64,000 nucleotides of DNA from JACJWR01 sp964474045 (GCA_964474045.1 CAYYRC010000001.1:62001-126000); one strand, 5' to 3'. Counted from the stretch's first letter, positions 35,701 to 44,320 are shown. A program made the numbers and translations. The notes: generated from the letters alone by a model not told the origin.

Positions 35701-36984
35701 TCAGCCCGGGGAGGTCGGCGACGCCCCCGCGGACTCGCTGGCGCTCGGTGGCGGCGGCACCAGCCCGGCGTCGGCGAGCTCGGACATCATGGCGCGGGCC
35801 ACGAGGTCCGCCGGAGCGGTCGGCTGCGGCTCGCTGGTGATGTCGGAGTTCACCATCACGACGATGGAGGTCTTCGAGTTCGGCTGGTACGCGGCGAACG
35901 TCGTGTATCCGGGCAGCGAGCCGTTGTGGCCCCACCAGCCGTAACGGGTGAAGAAGCCCAGCGCATAGGTCTGCTCCACGTTGTTGGGTGGAACAGTCGA
36001 CAGGGTGGACTTCTCGCGCTCGGCCTGCATGGCCTCCGACACCAGCCCGGCTCCGGTGCCCAGCGCGACCGTCCAGACCCGCAGATCGTCGAGGGTCGAG
36101 ATCATCTCGCCGGCGGTGAATCCCCAGGACGGGTTCCAGTAAGTGGCGTCCTTGGCCTGCCCCTCTGGCTTGCCCTGTTCGGTGGTGCCGTCCAGGTGCG
36201 GCTTGGGCAGGTCGGCGGACAGTCCCGGGAAAGATGTCTGGGTCATGCCCAGCGGCTGCAGCAGGTTGGTCCGAAAGACCTCGGCCACGGGCTTCCCCGT
36301 GATCTGCTCGATGACCATCCCCAGGAGCACAGTGTTGGTGTTGCTGTACTGCACCTGCGTCCCGGCGGGGAAGCTGGCCGGCGTCGTCTTCACGTAGTCG
36401 ACCAGTTGCTGGGGGGTGAAGGTGCGGTCGGGACTGGCGGACCACTCCTCGCCGAACTTCGGGTCGGCGGTGTAGCTCGGGATCCCGCTGGTCATGTTCG
36501 CCAGCGTGCGCAGCGTCGCCGTGTCGGCGTTGGGGACCCCGGGGACGTACTTGCCGATCGGGTCGTCGAGCGACACTCGGCCCTGGTCGGCGAGCTGCAG
36601 CAGCGCCATCACGGTGAAGGTCTTGGTGAGGCTGCCGATTCGGGTGTGGTCGTCGCGCTGGGGGGCCCGCTTGGAGTCCTTGCCGGAGTTGCCCACCGTG
36701 CCGATCCAGGTTCCGGCGGGCGACCAGACGCCGGCGATCGCTCCTGGGTACTGGAGCTCGGACCTGCTGCCGTCGAGCATCGCCTGCAGCTGCTGTTGGA
36801 CCTCCGGCGGCAGCGGCGCGTCTACCGGGGCCGGGAGCTTGCTCGCCAACGACGCCGAGCCGCTGGCCACTGCGGTGGCGCTCCGTTGTGCGCCGCTGCC
36901 CGCGCCGCCGCAGCCGCACAGCAGCAGCAGGGCGGCAGTGCCGGTGGCGGCAAACCACAGGGCGCGCTGCTTGCTCGGGGCCAT
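35701..36984 (-). CDS. Serine beta-lactamase-fold lipoprotein (class C/EstB-like hydrolase)
   Basis: 427 aa. N-terminal lipoprotein-like signal (ALLLLCGCGG). The SxxK motif is in RIGSLTKTFTVMALLQL, the second motif is YSN (QVQYSNTNTVLLGMVIEQ) and the third is HNG (WWGHNGSLPG). This places it among beta-lactamase-like D-Ala-D-Ala carboxypeptidases and esterases. The Pro/Ser-rich tail follows the catalytic domain. Whether it hydrolyses beta-lactams is unknown. Confidence 0.82.
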   Translation of the reverse strand: MAPSKQRALWFAATGTAALLLLCGCGGAGSGAQRSATAVASGSASLASKLPAPVDAPLPPEVQQQLQAMLDGSRSELQYPGAIAGVWSPAGTWIGTVGNSGKDSKRAPQRDDHTRIGSLTKTFTVMALLQLADQGRVSLDDPIGKYVPGVPNADTATLRTLANMTSGIPSYTADPKFGEEWSASPDRTFTPQQLVDYVKTTPASFPAGTQVQYSNTNTVLLGMVIEQITGKPVAEVFRTNLLQPLGMTQTSFPGLSADLPKPHLDGTTEQGKPEGQAKDATYWNPSWGFTAGEMISTLDDLRVWTVALGTGAGLVSEAMQAEREKSTLSTVPPNNVEQTYALGFFTRYGWWGHNGSLPGYTTFAAYQPNSKTSIVVMVNSDITSEPQPTAPADLVARAMMSELADAGLVPPPPSASESAGASPTSPG

Positions 36985-37241
36985 CAGGAACCGTCCGCGT
37001 GAGCCAGCCGGCGCAGCGGCGGCTCGGTCCGGGGCGGCACCCGACGGGCCGGAAGCGCTTCGATCACGGTGGCGGTCGCGGCGGCCACGGCGGCCACCGC
37101 CTGCTGGAACTCAGGACGCTGCATGCCCGCAGCCGTCGTGATCCCGGTGACCTTGCGGACGTACTGCAGCGCAGCTGCCTGGACCTCCGCCTGCGTCGCG
37201 GGCGGCTCGAGACCGCGCAGAGCGGTGATGTTGCGGCACAT
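36984..37241 (-). CDS. DUF2277 family protein
   Basis: 85 aa. The N-terminus MCRNITALRGLEPPATQAEV and the helix AALQYVRKVTGIT are diagnostic of DUF2277, a short helical actinobacterial family of unknown function. It shares one base with the following lipoprotein start (TGATG), so the two are co-translated. An upstream extension in frame is not supported. Confidence 0.8.
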   Translation of the reverse strand: MCRNITALRGLEPPATQAEVQAAALQYVRKVTGITTAAGMQRPEFQQAVAAVAAATATVIEALPARRVPPRTEPPLRRLAHADGS

Positions 37242-37286
37242 GGCGCCAACGTATCGGGCGTGATGCACGTTCCGGGTAGCCGCGCG

Positions 37287-38087
37287 TCAGGTGCCGCTCG
37301 GACACGATGCGGGGGGCACGCCGTCGAGCTGTCCCTGAGTGAGGCTGGTGAGCGTGAGCTCCATGGCATCAGGTTGCACCGCGCCCGGCGTGTCGGCATA
37401 CGGGTGGTCGAAGAACGCGATCACCACCAAGGCCGCCGAGGCCACGAAGAGCGGCCCGATCACCACCAGCGCGTGCCCCCACGCGGGCTTGGAGCTGTCG
37501 GCGTAGACGAACAGGGAGCCAACGGTGATCAGCGAGCCGAAGATGAGCAGCAGCCACAGGATCGCGGGCACGCTGTTGCCGGCGGCCTGCAGGCGCTCGA
37601 TGTGGGCGGCGTGACGCTGGACGTTGGCCGCCTCCCAGATGGCCAGGCCCGGACCCGCCGCGGTCGGCTGAGCGGCGAGGATGCTGTCCATCTTGTTGAG
37701 CGTCTGACGCACCGGTGGCAGCACGGCGGTGTCGCCCTGCTGCATCGAGGGCCACTCGACTTGGATGACCTCCTGCGCGTAGCAGGCCAACTGGTCGCGC
37801 AGCGGGTCCCGCAGGGTGGCCGGCATGAACGTGGCCGCGCGGGACATCGCGGTCACCGCCTCAGCCTCGGTCTGCGACGCCTGCTGCGCGTCGAGGTACT
37901 GCGAGAAGGTCAGCGACATGGTGAAGGCGATGAGCAGCGACATGGCACCGCCGGTCACGACGTACACATTGGTGGGCGTCTGCTCGCCGCGACCGCCCTC
38001 CGGGCTGTGCCGCGCCACGAAGACGTAGAGCAGGGAACCCACGATGAGCGTCGCCATCACGATGATGATCGCGGTCACCAGGTTCAC
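37287..38087 (-). CDS. DUF4239 (bestrophin-like) membrane protein
   Basis: 266 aa. Two N-terminal helices (VTAIIIVMATLIVGSLLYVF; GGAMSLLIAFTMSLTF), a soluble helical middle and two C-terminal helices (ILWLLLIFGSLITVGSLFVY; ALVVIGPLFVASAALVVIAFF). This layout is typical of DUF4239. It overlaps the signal peptidase gene by 4 bp (GTGA). A second member of the same family lies at 60475-61263. Confidence 0.75.
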   Translation of the reverse strand: MNLVTAIIIVMATLIVGSLLYVFVARHSPEGGRGEQTPTNVYVVTGGAMSLLIAFTMSLTFSQYLDAQQASQTEAEAVTAMSRAATFMPATLRDPLRDQLACYAQEVIQVEWPSMQQGDTAVLPPVRQTLNKMDSILAAQPTAAGPGLAIWEAANVQRHAAHIERLQAAGNSVPAILWLLLIFGSLITVGSLFVYADSSKPAWGHALVVIGPLFVASAALVVIAFFDHPYADTPGAVQPDAMELTLTSLTQGQLDGVPPASCPSGT

Positions 38088-38866
38088 GTCGGAATGCTAG
38101 TTCGTGCGTCGGCGTTTCGCCTTCGAGCATGGCGGGCGCGCGGTTCGGGCTCGGCCAGCTCAGAGGCGAGCAGATAGCCCGCGGCGGACACGGCCAGTGC
38201 CGCGTAGGCCATGGCCTGGTTGGGCCAGACCGGTGTGCCGACGAGCACCCCGGCGGCGACGGCGGCGAAGCAGGTGGCGGTGGCGACGAGGGTCAGCACC
38301 TGCAGCGGACCGTACTCGGCCGACGCGGGCGCGACCTGGGTGCCGACGCGTCGCCGCCGCCGTCGGTGCCACGGTAGGTAGCACATCGCCGCCAGCGCCG
38401 CGGCCACCATGGCGGGAACGGCGGGATGCTCGCAGGACCAGCGCAACGCCGACCCGAGCCGCGGAACCGTCAGCACAACCGCCCCGCTGATAGCCCCGTC
38501 CGCCACGCGCCAGGAATCCGGCACGTCGTTGTTGTCGCCCTGGCTGACCCAGCCCGTCGCCGCGCTGCCACCGACAAGCCTATGCATGACGTGGCCGCCG
38601 TATTGCTCGTAGACCACGACGTCGCCCACCCGGTAGGACGAGCGCTGGCGGGCGACGACCAGTGACCCTCCCGGCAGGGCGGGCTCCATCGAGTGGCCGG
38701 TCACCAGGGCGTAGGTGGTCAGACCGCCGACCTGGCCGGGTGCGAGGGCGAACCAAGCGCATCCCGCCAGGAGGACGAGCAGCGCGAGCCGCAGCCAGCG
38801 CCAGGTCCCGACCTCGGTCGGGACTCGCGGGGCGCCGGGCGGGCAGTGGCGCGGAGCGGGAACCAT
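38084..38866 (-). CDS. Signal peptidase I, S26B (SipW/ER-type)
   Basis: 260 aa. TGHSMEPALPGGSLVVARQ holds the nucleophile Ser. The general base region is YGGHVMHRLVGG, with His where E. coli-type enzymes have Lys, which marks family S26B. WVSQGDNNDVPD is the conserved third box. One helix precedes the catalytic domain and about four follow. S26B enzymes such as SipW process dedicated substrates. It lies directly downstream of a secreted protein gene that has a homologue 1 kb away. Confidence 0.82.
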   Translation of the reverse strand: MVPAPRHCPPGAPRVPTEVGTWRWLRLALLVLLAGCAWFALAPGQVGGLTTYALVTGHSMEPALPGGSLVVARQRSSYRVGDVVVYEQYGGHVMHRLVGGSAATGWVSQGDNNDVPDSWRVADGAISGAVVLTVPRLGSALRWSCEHPAVPAMVAAALAAMCYLPWHRRRRRRVGTQVAPASAEYGPLQVLTLVATATCFAAVAAGVLVGTPVWPNQAMAYAALAVSAAGYLLASELAEPEPRARHARRRNADARTSIPT

Positions 38867-38883
38867 CGCGGCCCACCTGCCTC

Positions 38884-39357
38884 CTACTCCCAGGTCTTGG
38901 CGATCGTGATGTCGACGGTGCCGAAGTCCTTGGCCTTCACCGGGCCCACGCGGCTTCCGGCTGGGACCAAGGTGCCGCCGGCGGGGGCGGGCGCCGTGTC
39001 GTAGAACTGGCCGGTCGTGGCGTCGAATGTGAACGTGAGCGTGGTCGCGCCGCCGCTGGGGAACTGGTACACGGCGTAGGCGTTCACCGGCGTTCCCGTC
39101 AGGGCGGCGTCGACCAGCATGGTCTGCCCGCCGCAGTTGGTCATGTCCCCGGCGACCGTGACGTGGGTGACGCGGTTGTTGTCGTGCCCGCCTTGCTCGA
39201 CCGGGTTGGTGACCACCAGCGGACCGGCACAGGCGGCCTCGGTCTTCCCGCTGCCGGGAGCCGTATCCGAGCCAGACAGGTCGAGCAGCGAGGCGCCGAC
39301 GCCGACGATGCCGAAAGCGATCGTCGCCGCCGCGACGGCTGCCGCCAGCTTCCTCAT
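38884..39357 (-). CDS. Secreted protein, paralogue 1 (possible dedicated substrate of the S26B peptidase)
   Basis: 157 aa. N-terminal signal (LAAAVAAATIAFGIVGVGAS) followed by a beta-rich domain. Shared with the protein at 40293: PGSG, TNPVEQGGHDNNRVTHV, GDMTNCGGQTMLV, YAVYQ, FYDTAPAPAGGTLVPAGSR and the ending TIAKTWE. One conserved Cys pair. ATG 39357 has GGAGG 8 bp upstream; an in-frame GTG at 39366 overlaps that RBS. The signal sequence plus adjacent SipW-type peptidase recall TasA/camelysin systems; sequence homology to those is not evident. Confidence 0.7.
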   Translation of the reverse strand: MRKLAAAVAAATIAFGIVGVGASLLDLSGSDTAPGSGKTEAACAGPLVVTNPVEQGGHDNNRVTHVTVAGDMTNCGGQTMLVDAALTGTPVNAYAVYQFPSGGATTLTFTFDATTGQFYDTAPAPAGGTLVPAGSRVGPVKAKDFGTVDITIAKTWE

Positions 39358-39472
39358 GGTGTCCACCTCCGCCTCGGGTCCGCGGGCGCTCTTCCCTCAC
39401 TTCCAGTCTCGGCCCCGGCGTCGGCGCCGGATACGGGCTTAGGTGCCTAGCGGCGGCAGACCCCGCGTGCAG

Positions 39473-40135
39473 TTAGCCGGGCGGCTCGCCTTGGCCCTGG
39501 TCATGCAGGTGGGTGATGAAGGCCGCAGCCTGGGTCCGGCGCTGCATCGACAGCTTGCGCAGCAGCGATGTGACGTAGTGCTTGACCGTGCGCTCGGACA
39601 GGTACATCCGCTGGGCTATCTGGCGGTTGGTGCAGCCCTCGCCGATCAGGTTCAGCACCCGCTTCTCCTGCGGCGACAGGGCGGCCCACATCGGATCAGG
39701 CTCCCCGGCGTTGCCGTCAGCGGTCCTGAGCGACGTGGCGGGGTCGATCAGCACGTCGCCGGCGGCGACGCGGCGCACGGCGTCGATCAGCTCTTCTCCG
39801 GCGACGTCTTTGATGAAGTAGCCAGCCGCTCCGGCCAGGGCGGCGTCCACCTCGGCGCGTTCGTCGCTGAAGGACGTGATCATGAGCACGGCCACCGACG
39901 GCACCGCGGAGCGGACCTCGCGGCACACCTCGATGCCGCTCTCGTCACCCAGGCGGACATCGAGCAGAAGCACGTCGGGCCGTGTGGCTCGGACCCTACC
40001 GAGGGCGGCAGCCGCCGTGGCCGCCTCACCGACGACCTCGAAGCCGTCCTCGGCGTCGAAGAGCGAGCTCAGCCCCAGCCGGACCATCTCATGGTCGTCC
40101 ACCACGAAGACCCGGATGGGCGGCTGGTCGGGCAT
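39473..40135 (-). CDS. DevR/DosR-like NarL-family response regulator
   Basis: 220 aa. Receiver domain: VFVVDDHEMVRLGL, phosphoacceptor in LLLDVRLGDESGIEV, MITSFSD, and FIKDVAGEELIDAVRRV with the conserved Lys. LuxR helix-turn-helix: LSPQEKRVLNLIGEGCTNRQIAQRMYLSERTVKHYVTSLLRKL, then MQRRTQAAAF, close to mycobacterial DosR. No histidine kinase is adjacent, so it is an orphan here. It sits between the two secreted paralogues and probably regulates one or both. Confidence 0.88.
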   Translation of the reverse strand: MPDQPPIRVFVVDDHEMVRLGLSSLFDAEDGFEVVGEAATAAAALGRVRATRPDVLLLDVRLGDESGIEVCREVRSAVPSVAVLMITSFSDERAEVDAALAGAAGYFIKDVAGEELIDAVRRVAAGDVLIDPATSLRTADGNAGEPDPMWAALSPQEKRVLNLIGEGCTNRQIAQRMYLSERTVKHYVTSLLRKLSMQRRTQAAAFITHLHDQGQGEPPG

Positions 40136-40227
40136 CGCCCTCCCTCTCGAAGACATCCCCAGCAGCATACGGCGGGTAGTTGGTTGAAGCCGCAACGACA
40201 TGGTTGGCGAGCACTCTCTGCGACCAA

Positions 40228-40241
40228 GGGCCGTAGCGCCC
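40228..40241. promoter_or_regulatory. GGG-N8-CCC imperfect dyad, candidate DosR-type box
   Basis: GGGCCGTAGCGCCC lies 51 bp before the start of paralogue 2. Its spacing (GGG, 8 nt, CCC) equals that of the mycobacterial DosR box, though the central bases differ. GC-rich chance similarity is quite possible. Confidence 0.25.
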
Positions 40242-40292
40242 GCGGTGGACGTCGACCACGCTGGAAGTGCGGCAGGTGAGGAGGTGGGCGCA

Positions 40293-40769
40293 GTGGCTCG
40301 CAGGCGAATGGTCGCGCTGGCCATCTCCGGGGCGGCGCTGGCACTGGTCGCTGCCGGGGCGTCGCTGCTCGTGCTGGACGGCTCGGACCCGGCGCCCGGC
40401 AGCGGTGTCACGCAGGCCGAATGCACCGACGAGGTAGTCGTCAGCAACCCTGTGGAGCAGGCCGGGCACGACAGCAACCGCGTCACCCACGTTGCCATCG
40501 ACGGCGACATGACAGCCTGCGCAGGTCAGACCATGCTGGTCGAGGTGGACCTGGACGGCATCGGAGTGGCACATGGCTATGCCGTCTACCAAGTGCCGCC
40601 TGGCACCACGGCTGTCGACCTCGTGTTCGACGACCACGCGGGGGACTTCTACGACACCCAGCCGACCCCGGCAGGAGGCACCTTGGTCCCGGCCGGATCA
40701 CGGCTGGACCCGCCCAAGGCCACAGAGTTCGGGCTGGTCACAGTCACTATTGCCCGGACTTGGGAGTAG
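40293..40769 (+). CDS. Secreted protein, paralogue 2
   Basis: 158 aa, homologous to the product of 38884-39357 over its full mature length (SNPVEQAGHDSNRVTHV, GDMTACAGQTMLVEV, YAVYQVPPG, TPAGGTLVPAGSR, TIARTWE). Signal: MVALAISGAALALVAAGASL. GTG 40293 has GAGGAGG 8 bp upstream; the frame opens earlier without support. It is divergent from the DevR-like gene and overlaps the convergent ceramidase-like gene by 23 bp. Confidence 0.75.
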   Translation: MARRRMVALAISGAALALVAAGASLLVLDGSDPAPGSGVTQAECTDEVVVSNPVEQAGHDSNRVTHVAIDGDMTACAGQTMLVEVDLDGIGVAHGYAVYQVPPGTTAVDLVFDDHAGDFYDTQPTPAGGTLVPAGSRLDPPKATEFGLVTVTIARTWE

Positions 40770-41751
40770 CCGCCTCGGCAGGTTCGGCAGCTGTCGTGGC
40801 GCGCTGCGTCCGCAGGAACCAGAAGAAGCACAGCGTCGCGACCGCGCAGAGCGCGTGCCACACCGCGTGTGCTTGCAGGACGCCGTCCGGCTGGCACAGC
40901 GCGCTGCCGGACTTGCCAGTGGTCCAGATCGCGTAGGCCGCCAGGAACGACGCCATCCCCGCCCAGAACCAGGGCGTGTAGGTTCGCCGAACCCCAGATG
41001 GTCCCCGGCTGATGAGCGCAGGCAGCCAGAACAGCACGATCCACCAGTAGCGGTCGAGGTTGCCCAGGATCGTCCCCGGACCGATACCGAAGGCGAGCGC
41101 GACTGCGAACCCCACGAATCCCGACAGCCAGCGCGCCGTCGGCGAGCCGAAGCGAACCAGGAACTCCGAGATGATCCACAACGGGATCGACACCTTGAAC
41201 AGGTCCAGGTGGATGCCGAAGTCGGGGGCGATCGCGACGTAGCCAATGGCGTACAGCCCGACGATCGCCGCGTAGGCCGCGGCGAACGCCCGCAGCGACC
41301 AGCGCCCGAGCACGGCGAAGTTGTAGAGCCAGGGCACGACGATGTAGGCCACCATCGACAGGTTGTCGAGCCAGGCGCCGACGAAGGTGTGGCTGGCGTG
41401 CATGAGCATCGAGCCCGGGCCCAGGAACACGGAGGCGCCCGCATAGAGCAGTGCCAGCGGCTGATTGCCGATAAACGGGTTGCGACGCGGGGTGCCGCGC
41501 GTGGTGTCGCGTGCGAGGACCGCGAACATCGCCAGGCCGGCAGCGATGAAAGCAAGGTTGCCCAGCGTGTTCAGGGGCTCGCGCAGCAACCCGCCCGACA
41601 CCCGCTCGCACCAGCGCGACACCTCGCCGATGGCCTGCTCGTTGGCCGCCGGCGCCCACCAACCCAGGTATCCCGCAGCGATGAACAAGGCCGCGAACGC
41701 CGCGAGCGCGACCAGCGCGATGGCGAGGGGTCGGTATGCGGCTGTTCGCAC
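40747..41751 (-). CDS. Alkaline ceramidase-family membrane hydrolase
   Basis: 334 aa with about eight transmembrane helices. Family signatures are WCERVSGGLLREPLNTLGNL at the N-terminus, SMLMHASHTFVGAWLDNLSM (His and Asp of the proposed metal site) and QAHAVWHALCAVATL near the C-terminus (His pair). These match the CREST/alkaline ceramidase layout Ser-His-Asp-His-His. The substrate in a bacterium is unknown; an acyl amide lipid is likely. Confidence 0.78.
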   Translation of the reverse strand: MRTAAYRPLAIALVALAAFAALFIAAGYLGWWAPAANEQAIGEVSRWCERVSGGLLREPLNTLGNLAFIAAGLAMFAVLARDTTRGTPRRNPFIGNQPLALLYAGASVFLGPGSMLMHASHTFVGAWLDNLSMVAYIVVPWLYNFAVLGRWSLRAFAAAYAAIVGLYAIGYVAIAPDFGIHLDLFKVSIPLWIISEFLVRFGSPTARWLSGFVGFAVALAFGIGPGTILGNLDRYWWIVLFWLPALISRGPSGVRRTYTPWFWAGMASFLAAYAIWTTGKSGSALCQPDGVLQAHAVWHALCAVATLCFFWFLRTQRATTAAEPAEAATPKSGQ

Positions 41752-41843
41752 CGGACGAGCCTAGTGGAATCCGCCGGGACCCACCCGCGCCGTGACGCCT
41801 GGGCCGCCTGGCGTTCCCGCGGGGCAGTGGGAGAGTAGGGGCC

Positions 41844-42929
41844 ATGAACCGCGACCTGTCCGCCGCAGTGGCGCGTTCGTGGGACCCCGACGAGTACCCG
41901 GCCCTCGCGGCCCAGGCCGACACGTGGATGGTCGACCGTCCCCTGGCCGGTATGCGGGTGCTCGACGCGACGCCGGTCTACGCCAACACCATGGTCAAGT
42001 ACGCCGCGCTGCTGGCGGGTGGTGCGCAGGTCACGGTTGGCGCCCCGACCGGCATCCCGGCCGACGCGGATGTGCTGCGGCGGCTGCCCGACTTCAGTAT
42101 CGCCGTCGCGACGCCGGCGGACCTGGAGCGCACCTACGACGTCGTGCTCGACTGCGCCGGCGCCCATGCAGGTGTGGCCAGCCGCTTCGGCTACGCCGAG
42201 CTCACCCGCTCCGGTCTGGAGCGGTACGCGGGCTGCCCGCAGCCGGTGGTGATGGTGGACTCCGGTCTGGTCAAACAGATCGAGACCACGCTCGGCACCG
42301 GTGACGGCTTCCTGCGCGCGATGGTGCAGCTGGGGCACCCGGTTCGCGCCGGGGCCCCGGTCGTGGTGCTGGGCGGCGGGAAGGTGGGCTTCGGCGTCGC
42401 CGCCGCATGCAGGCGCGCAGGGGCGACCGTCACCGTCGTCGACCCCCGCCCGGTGGCGGTGCCGGAGGGCGCCGACTGGGTCGACTCCGCAGACGCGGGT
42501 GGCGTGGCGCAGGTGGTGGCAGCGGCCTGGTGCGTGGTGTCGGCGACGGGTCGGCGCGATGCGCTGGCGCCGCTGGCGGAGCAGCTGGTGGGTGGGCGCG
42601 CCCTGCTGGCCAACATGGGCGCCGAGGACGAGTTCGGCGCGGGAGTCCCAGCCGCGCGGGCCCTCAACGGCAAGGTCCCGGTCAACTTCGTGCTGGCCGA
42701 GCCCACGCGGCTGCGCTATCTGGACCCCACGCTGGCGCTCAGCAACGCGGCTGCCCTCGAGCTCGCAGACGGCCGGGTTCCAGCCGGCGTCCATGCGCCC
42801 GACGCAGAGCTGGAGCGGTCGATCATGGCGCAGGTCCGCGCGGTCGGCACCCTCGCTGCCGAGCTCGACGCTGCCTTGCCGTCGCTGGCCGGCCTCGGCA
42901 CCCCCGACCGGCAGGACCAGCGGCCATGA
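41844..42929 (+). CDS. Adenosylhomocysteinase-like NAD-dependent protein
   Basis: 361 aa, shorter than true SAH hydrolases (about 430-490). Matches to that family in order: ANTMVKYAALLAGGAQVTVG, VVLDCAGAHAGV, VMVDSGLVKQIETTLGTGDG (as in VNDS.TK..FDN.YG), the NAD motif VVVLGGGKVGFGVAAACRRAG, VVSATGRRDALAP (as TTTG) and ending MAQVRAVG. It is coupled by ATGA to an MTA/SAH deaminase. In methanogens a SAHH homologue hydrolyses S-inosylhomocysteine after such deamination; the same is plausible here. Confidence 0.7.
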   Translation: MNRDLSAAVARSWDPDEYPALAAQADTWMVDRPLAGMRVLDATPVYANTMVKYAALLAGGAQVTVGAPTGIPADADVLRRLPDFSIAVATPADLERTYDVVLDCAGAHAGVASRFGYAELTRSGLERYAGCPQPVVMVDSGLVKQIETTLGTGDGFLRAMVQLGHPVRAGAPVVVLGGGKVGFGVAAACRRAGATVTVVDPRPVAVPEGADWVDSADAGGVAQVVAAAWCVVSATGRRDALAPLAEQLVGGRALLANMGAEDEFGAGVPAARALNGKVPVNFVLAEPTRLRYLDPTLALSNAAALELADGRVPAGVHAPDAELERSIMAQVRAVGTLAAELDAALPSLAGLGTPDRQDQRP

Positions 42930-44200
42930 GCAGCCTGCTGCTGCGCAGCGTCGTGCTGGACGGCCGGGTCACCGATGTCCGCATCCAGGGCCGACGCTTT
43001 GCCGATATCGGGGTCGGCTGCGGGGACCGCCTGCCGCCTGACCGCCAGATCGACGGCCGCGGGCGCATGGCCATCGTCCCCGCCTTCTACAACGGTCACA
43101 CGCACGCGGCCATGACTTTGCTGCGCGGCTACGCCGAGGACTTGGAGCTGGGGACGTGGCTGTCCGAGCACATCTGGCCCGCCGAGGCGACCTTGACGGC
43201 GGAGGATGTCTATGCCGGCACCCGCCTGGCGATCCTCGAGATGATCAAGTCCGGCACCGTCTACTTCAACGACATGTACTGGGAGCCCTCGGCCTCCGCG
43301 ATGGCCGCGATCCAGATGGGCGTACGCGCCGACATCGGCATGCTGCACATCAGCGGCCCGGATGGGCTTCCCAATCCCCGAGCCGAGGCCGGCATCGCTG
43401 CGCTGCTGGCGCTGGAGCCCGCACTGCCGGATCGGATCAGCGTCACCCACGCCCCGCACTCGCCCTATGCCACGTCCGCCGAGCAACTGGCGTGGATCGC
43501 GGCCGACTCGGCGCGCAGCGGGCGACGCATCCATATCCACGCAGCCGAGACCGCCGATGAGGTCCGAGACTGCATCGCGGCGCACGGCATGACGCCCATC
43601 GCCTACCTCGACAGCCTCGGCCTGGTCACGCCGCGCTCGGTGCTGGCGCACTGCGTCCACCTGACCGACGAGGACCGCGCGATCATCGCCCGGCGCGGCG
43701 CCGTCATCGCGCACATGGCCGTGTCCAACCTCAAGCTCTGCAGCGGCTTCTTCGAGCACGCGCGGGCGCTGGACGCGGGGTGCCGCGTGATCCTGGGCAC
43801 CGATGGCGCGGCCAGCAACAACAGCCTTTCGATGCTGGGCGAGATGAAGACCGCGGCCCTGTTGGCCAAGTCGCAGGCGGGATCGCCGCTGGCGGGGCGC
43901 GACCACGCCATGCTGGCAGCCGCCACTTACGAGTCCGCTGCCGCGTTCGGCATCGACGCCGGCGTGATCGAGCCCGGCAAGTTGGCCGATGCGCTGCTGG
44001 TCGATCTGGACCACCACGCCATGGTCGGCGACTACAGCCTGGACGCCAACCTCGTGTATGCCGCGGACCCGAGCGTCATCGACACGGTCATCTGCGATGG
44101 CGAGGTCCTGATGCAGGGTCGCGTGGTGCCGGGGGAGCGCGAGATCGTCGCCCAAGCCCGGGCGGCCTGCTCCCGGCTGGCACGGATCCGCCACACCTGA
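42926..44200 (+). CDS. 5'-methylthioadenosine/S-adenosylhomocysteine deaminase-like amidohydrolase
   Basis: 424 aa. Metal ligands of the amidohydrolase fold: FYNGHTHAAMTLLRGYAEDL (HxH), HIHAAETADEV, AHCVHLTDED and LGTDGAASNNSLSM (Asp). The GYAEDLEL..WL...IWP segment is specific to the MTA/SAH deaminase group. It converts SAH to S-inosylhomocysteine and MTA to methylthioinosine. The start overlaps the SAHH-like gene. Confidence 0.82.
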   Translation: MSSLLLRSVVLDGRVTDVRIQGRRFADIGVGCGDRLPPDRQIDGRGRMAIVPAFYNGHTHAAMTLLRGYAEDLELGTWLSEHIWPAEATLTAEDVYAGTRLAILEMIKSGTVYFNDMYWEPSASAMAAIQMGVRADIGMLHISGPDGLPNPRAEAGIAALLALEPALPDRISVTHAPHSPYATSAEQLAWIAADSARSGRRIHIHAAETADEVRDCIAAHGMTPIAYLDSLGLVTPRSVLAHCVHLTDEDRAIIARRGAVIAHMAVSNLKLCSGFFEHARALDAGCRVILGTDGAASNNSLSMLGEMKTAALLAKSQAGSPLAGRDHAMLAAATYESAAAFGIDAGVIEPGKLADALLVDLDHHAMVGDYSLDANLVYAADPSVIDTVICDGEVLMQGRVVPGEREIVAQARAACSRLARIRHT

Positions 44201-44260
44201 CCCCGGTCGGGCCCGGCAACTCTGGTTTGGACCCCGGTCGGGCCCGGCAACTCTGGTTTG
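44199..44260. repeat. 31-bp perfect tandem duplication
   Basis: Two head-to-tail copies (44199-44229 and 44230-44260) starting GACCCCGGTCGGGCCCGGCA and ending CTCTGGTTTG. The first copy begins inside the deaminase stop codon. The second runs straight into REP-like copy B, which uses its final TTTG. Confidence 0.92.
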
Positions 44261-44320
44261 CGCCACTTCGCGTCGTTTGCGGCATGTCTGCCGGCCGCAG
44301 ACGCGAGCAAGTGGCGCAGA
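44257..44320. repeat. REP-like nested palindrome, copy B
   Basis: Outer arms TTTGCGCCACTT (44257-44268) and AAGTGGCGCAGA (44309-44320), 11 of 12 bases paired. The inner arms are CGTCGTTTGCGGC and GCCGCAGACG. The same outer-arm sequence occurs in copy A. Located in the gap between the deaminase and transporter genes. Confidence 0.8.
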
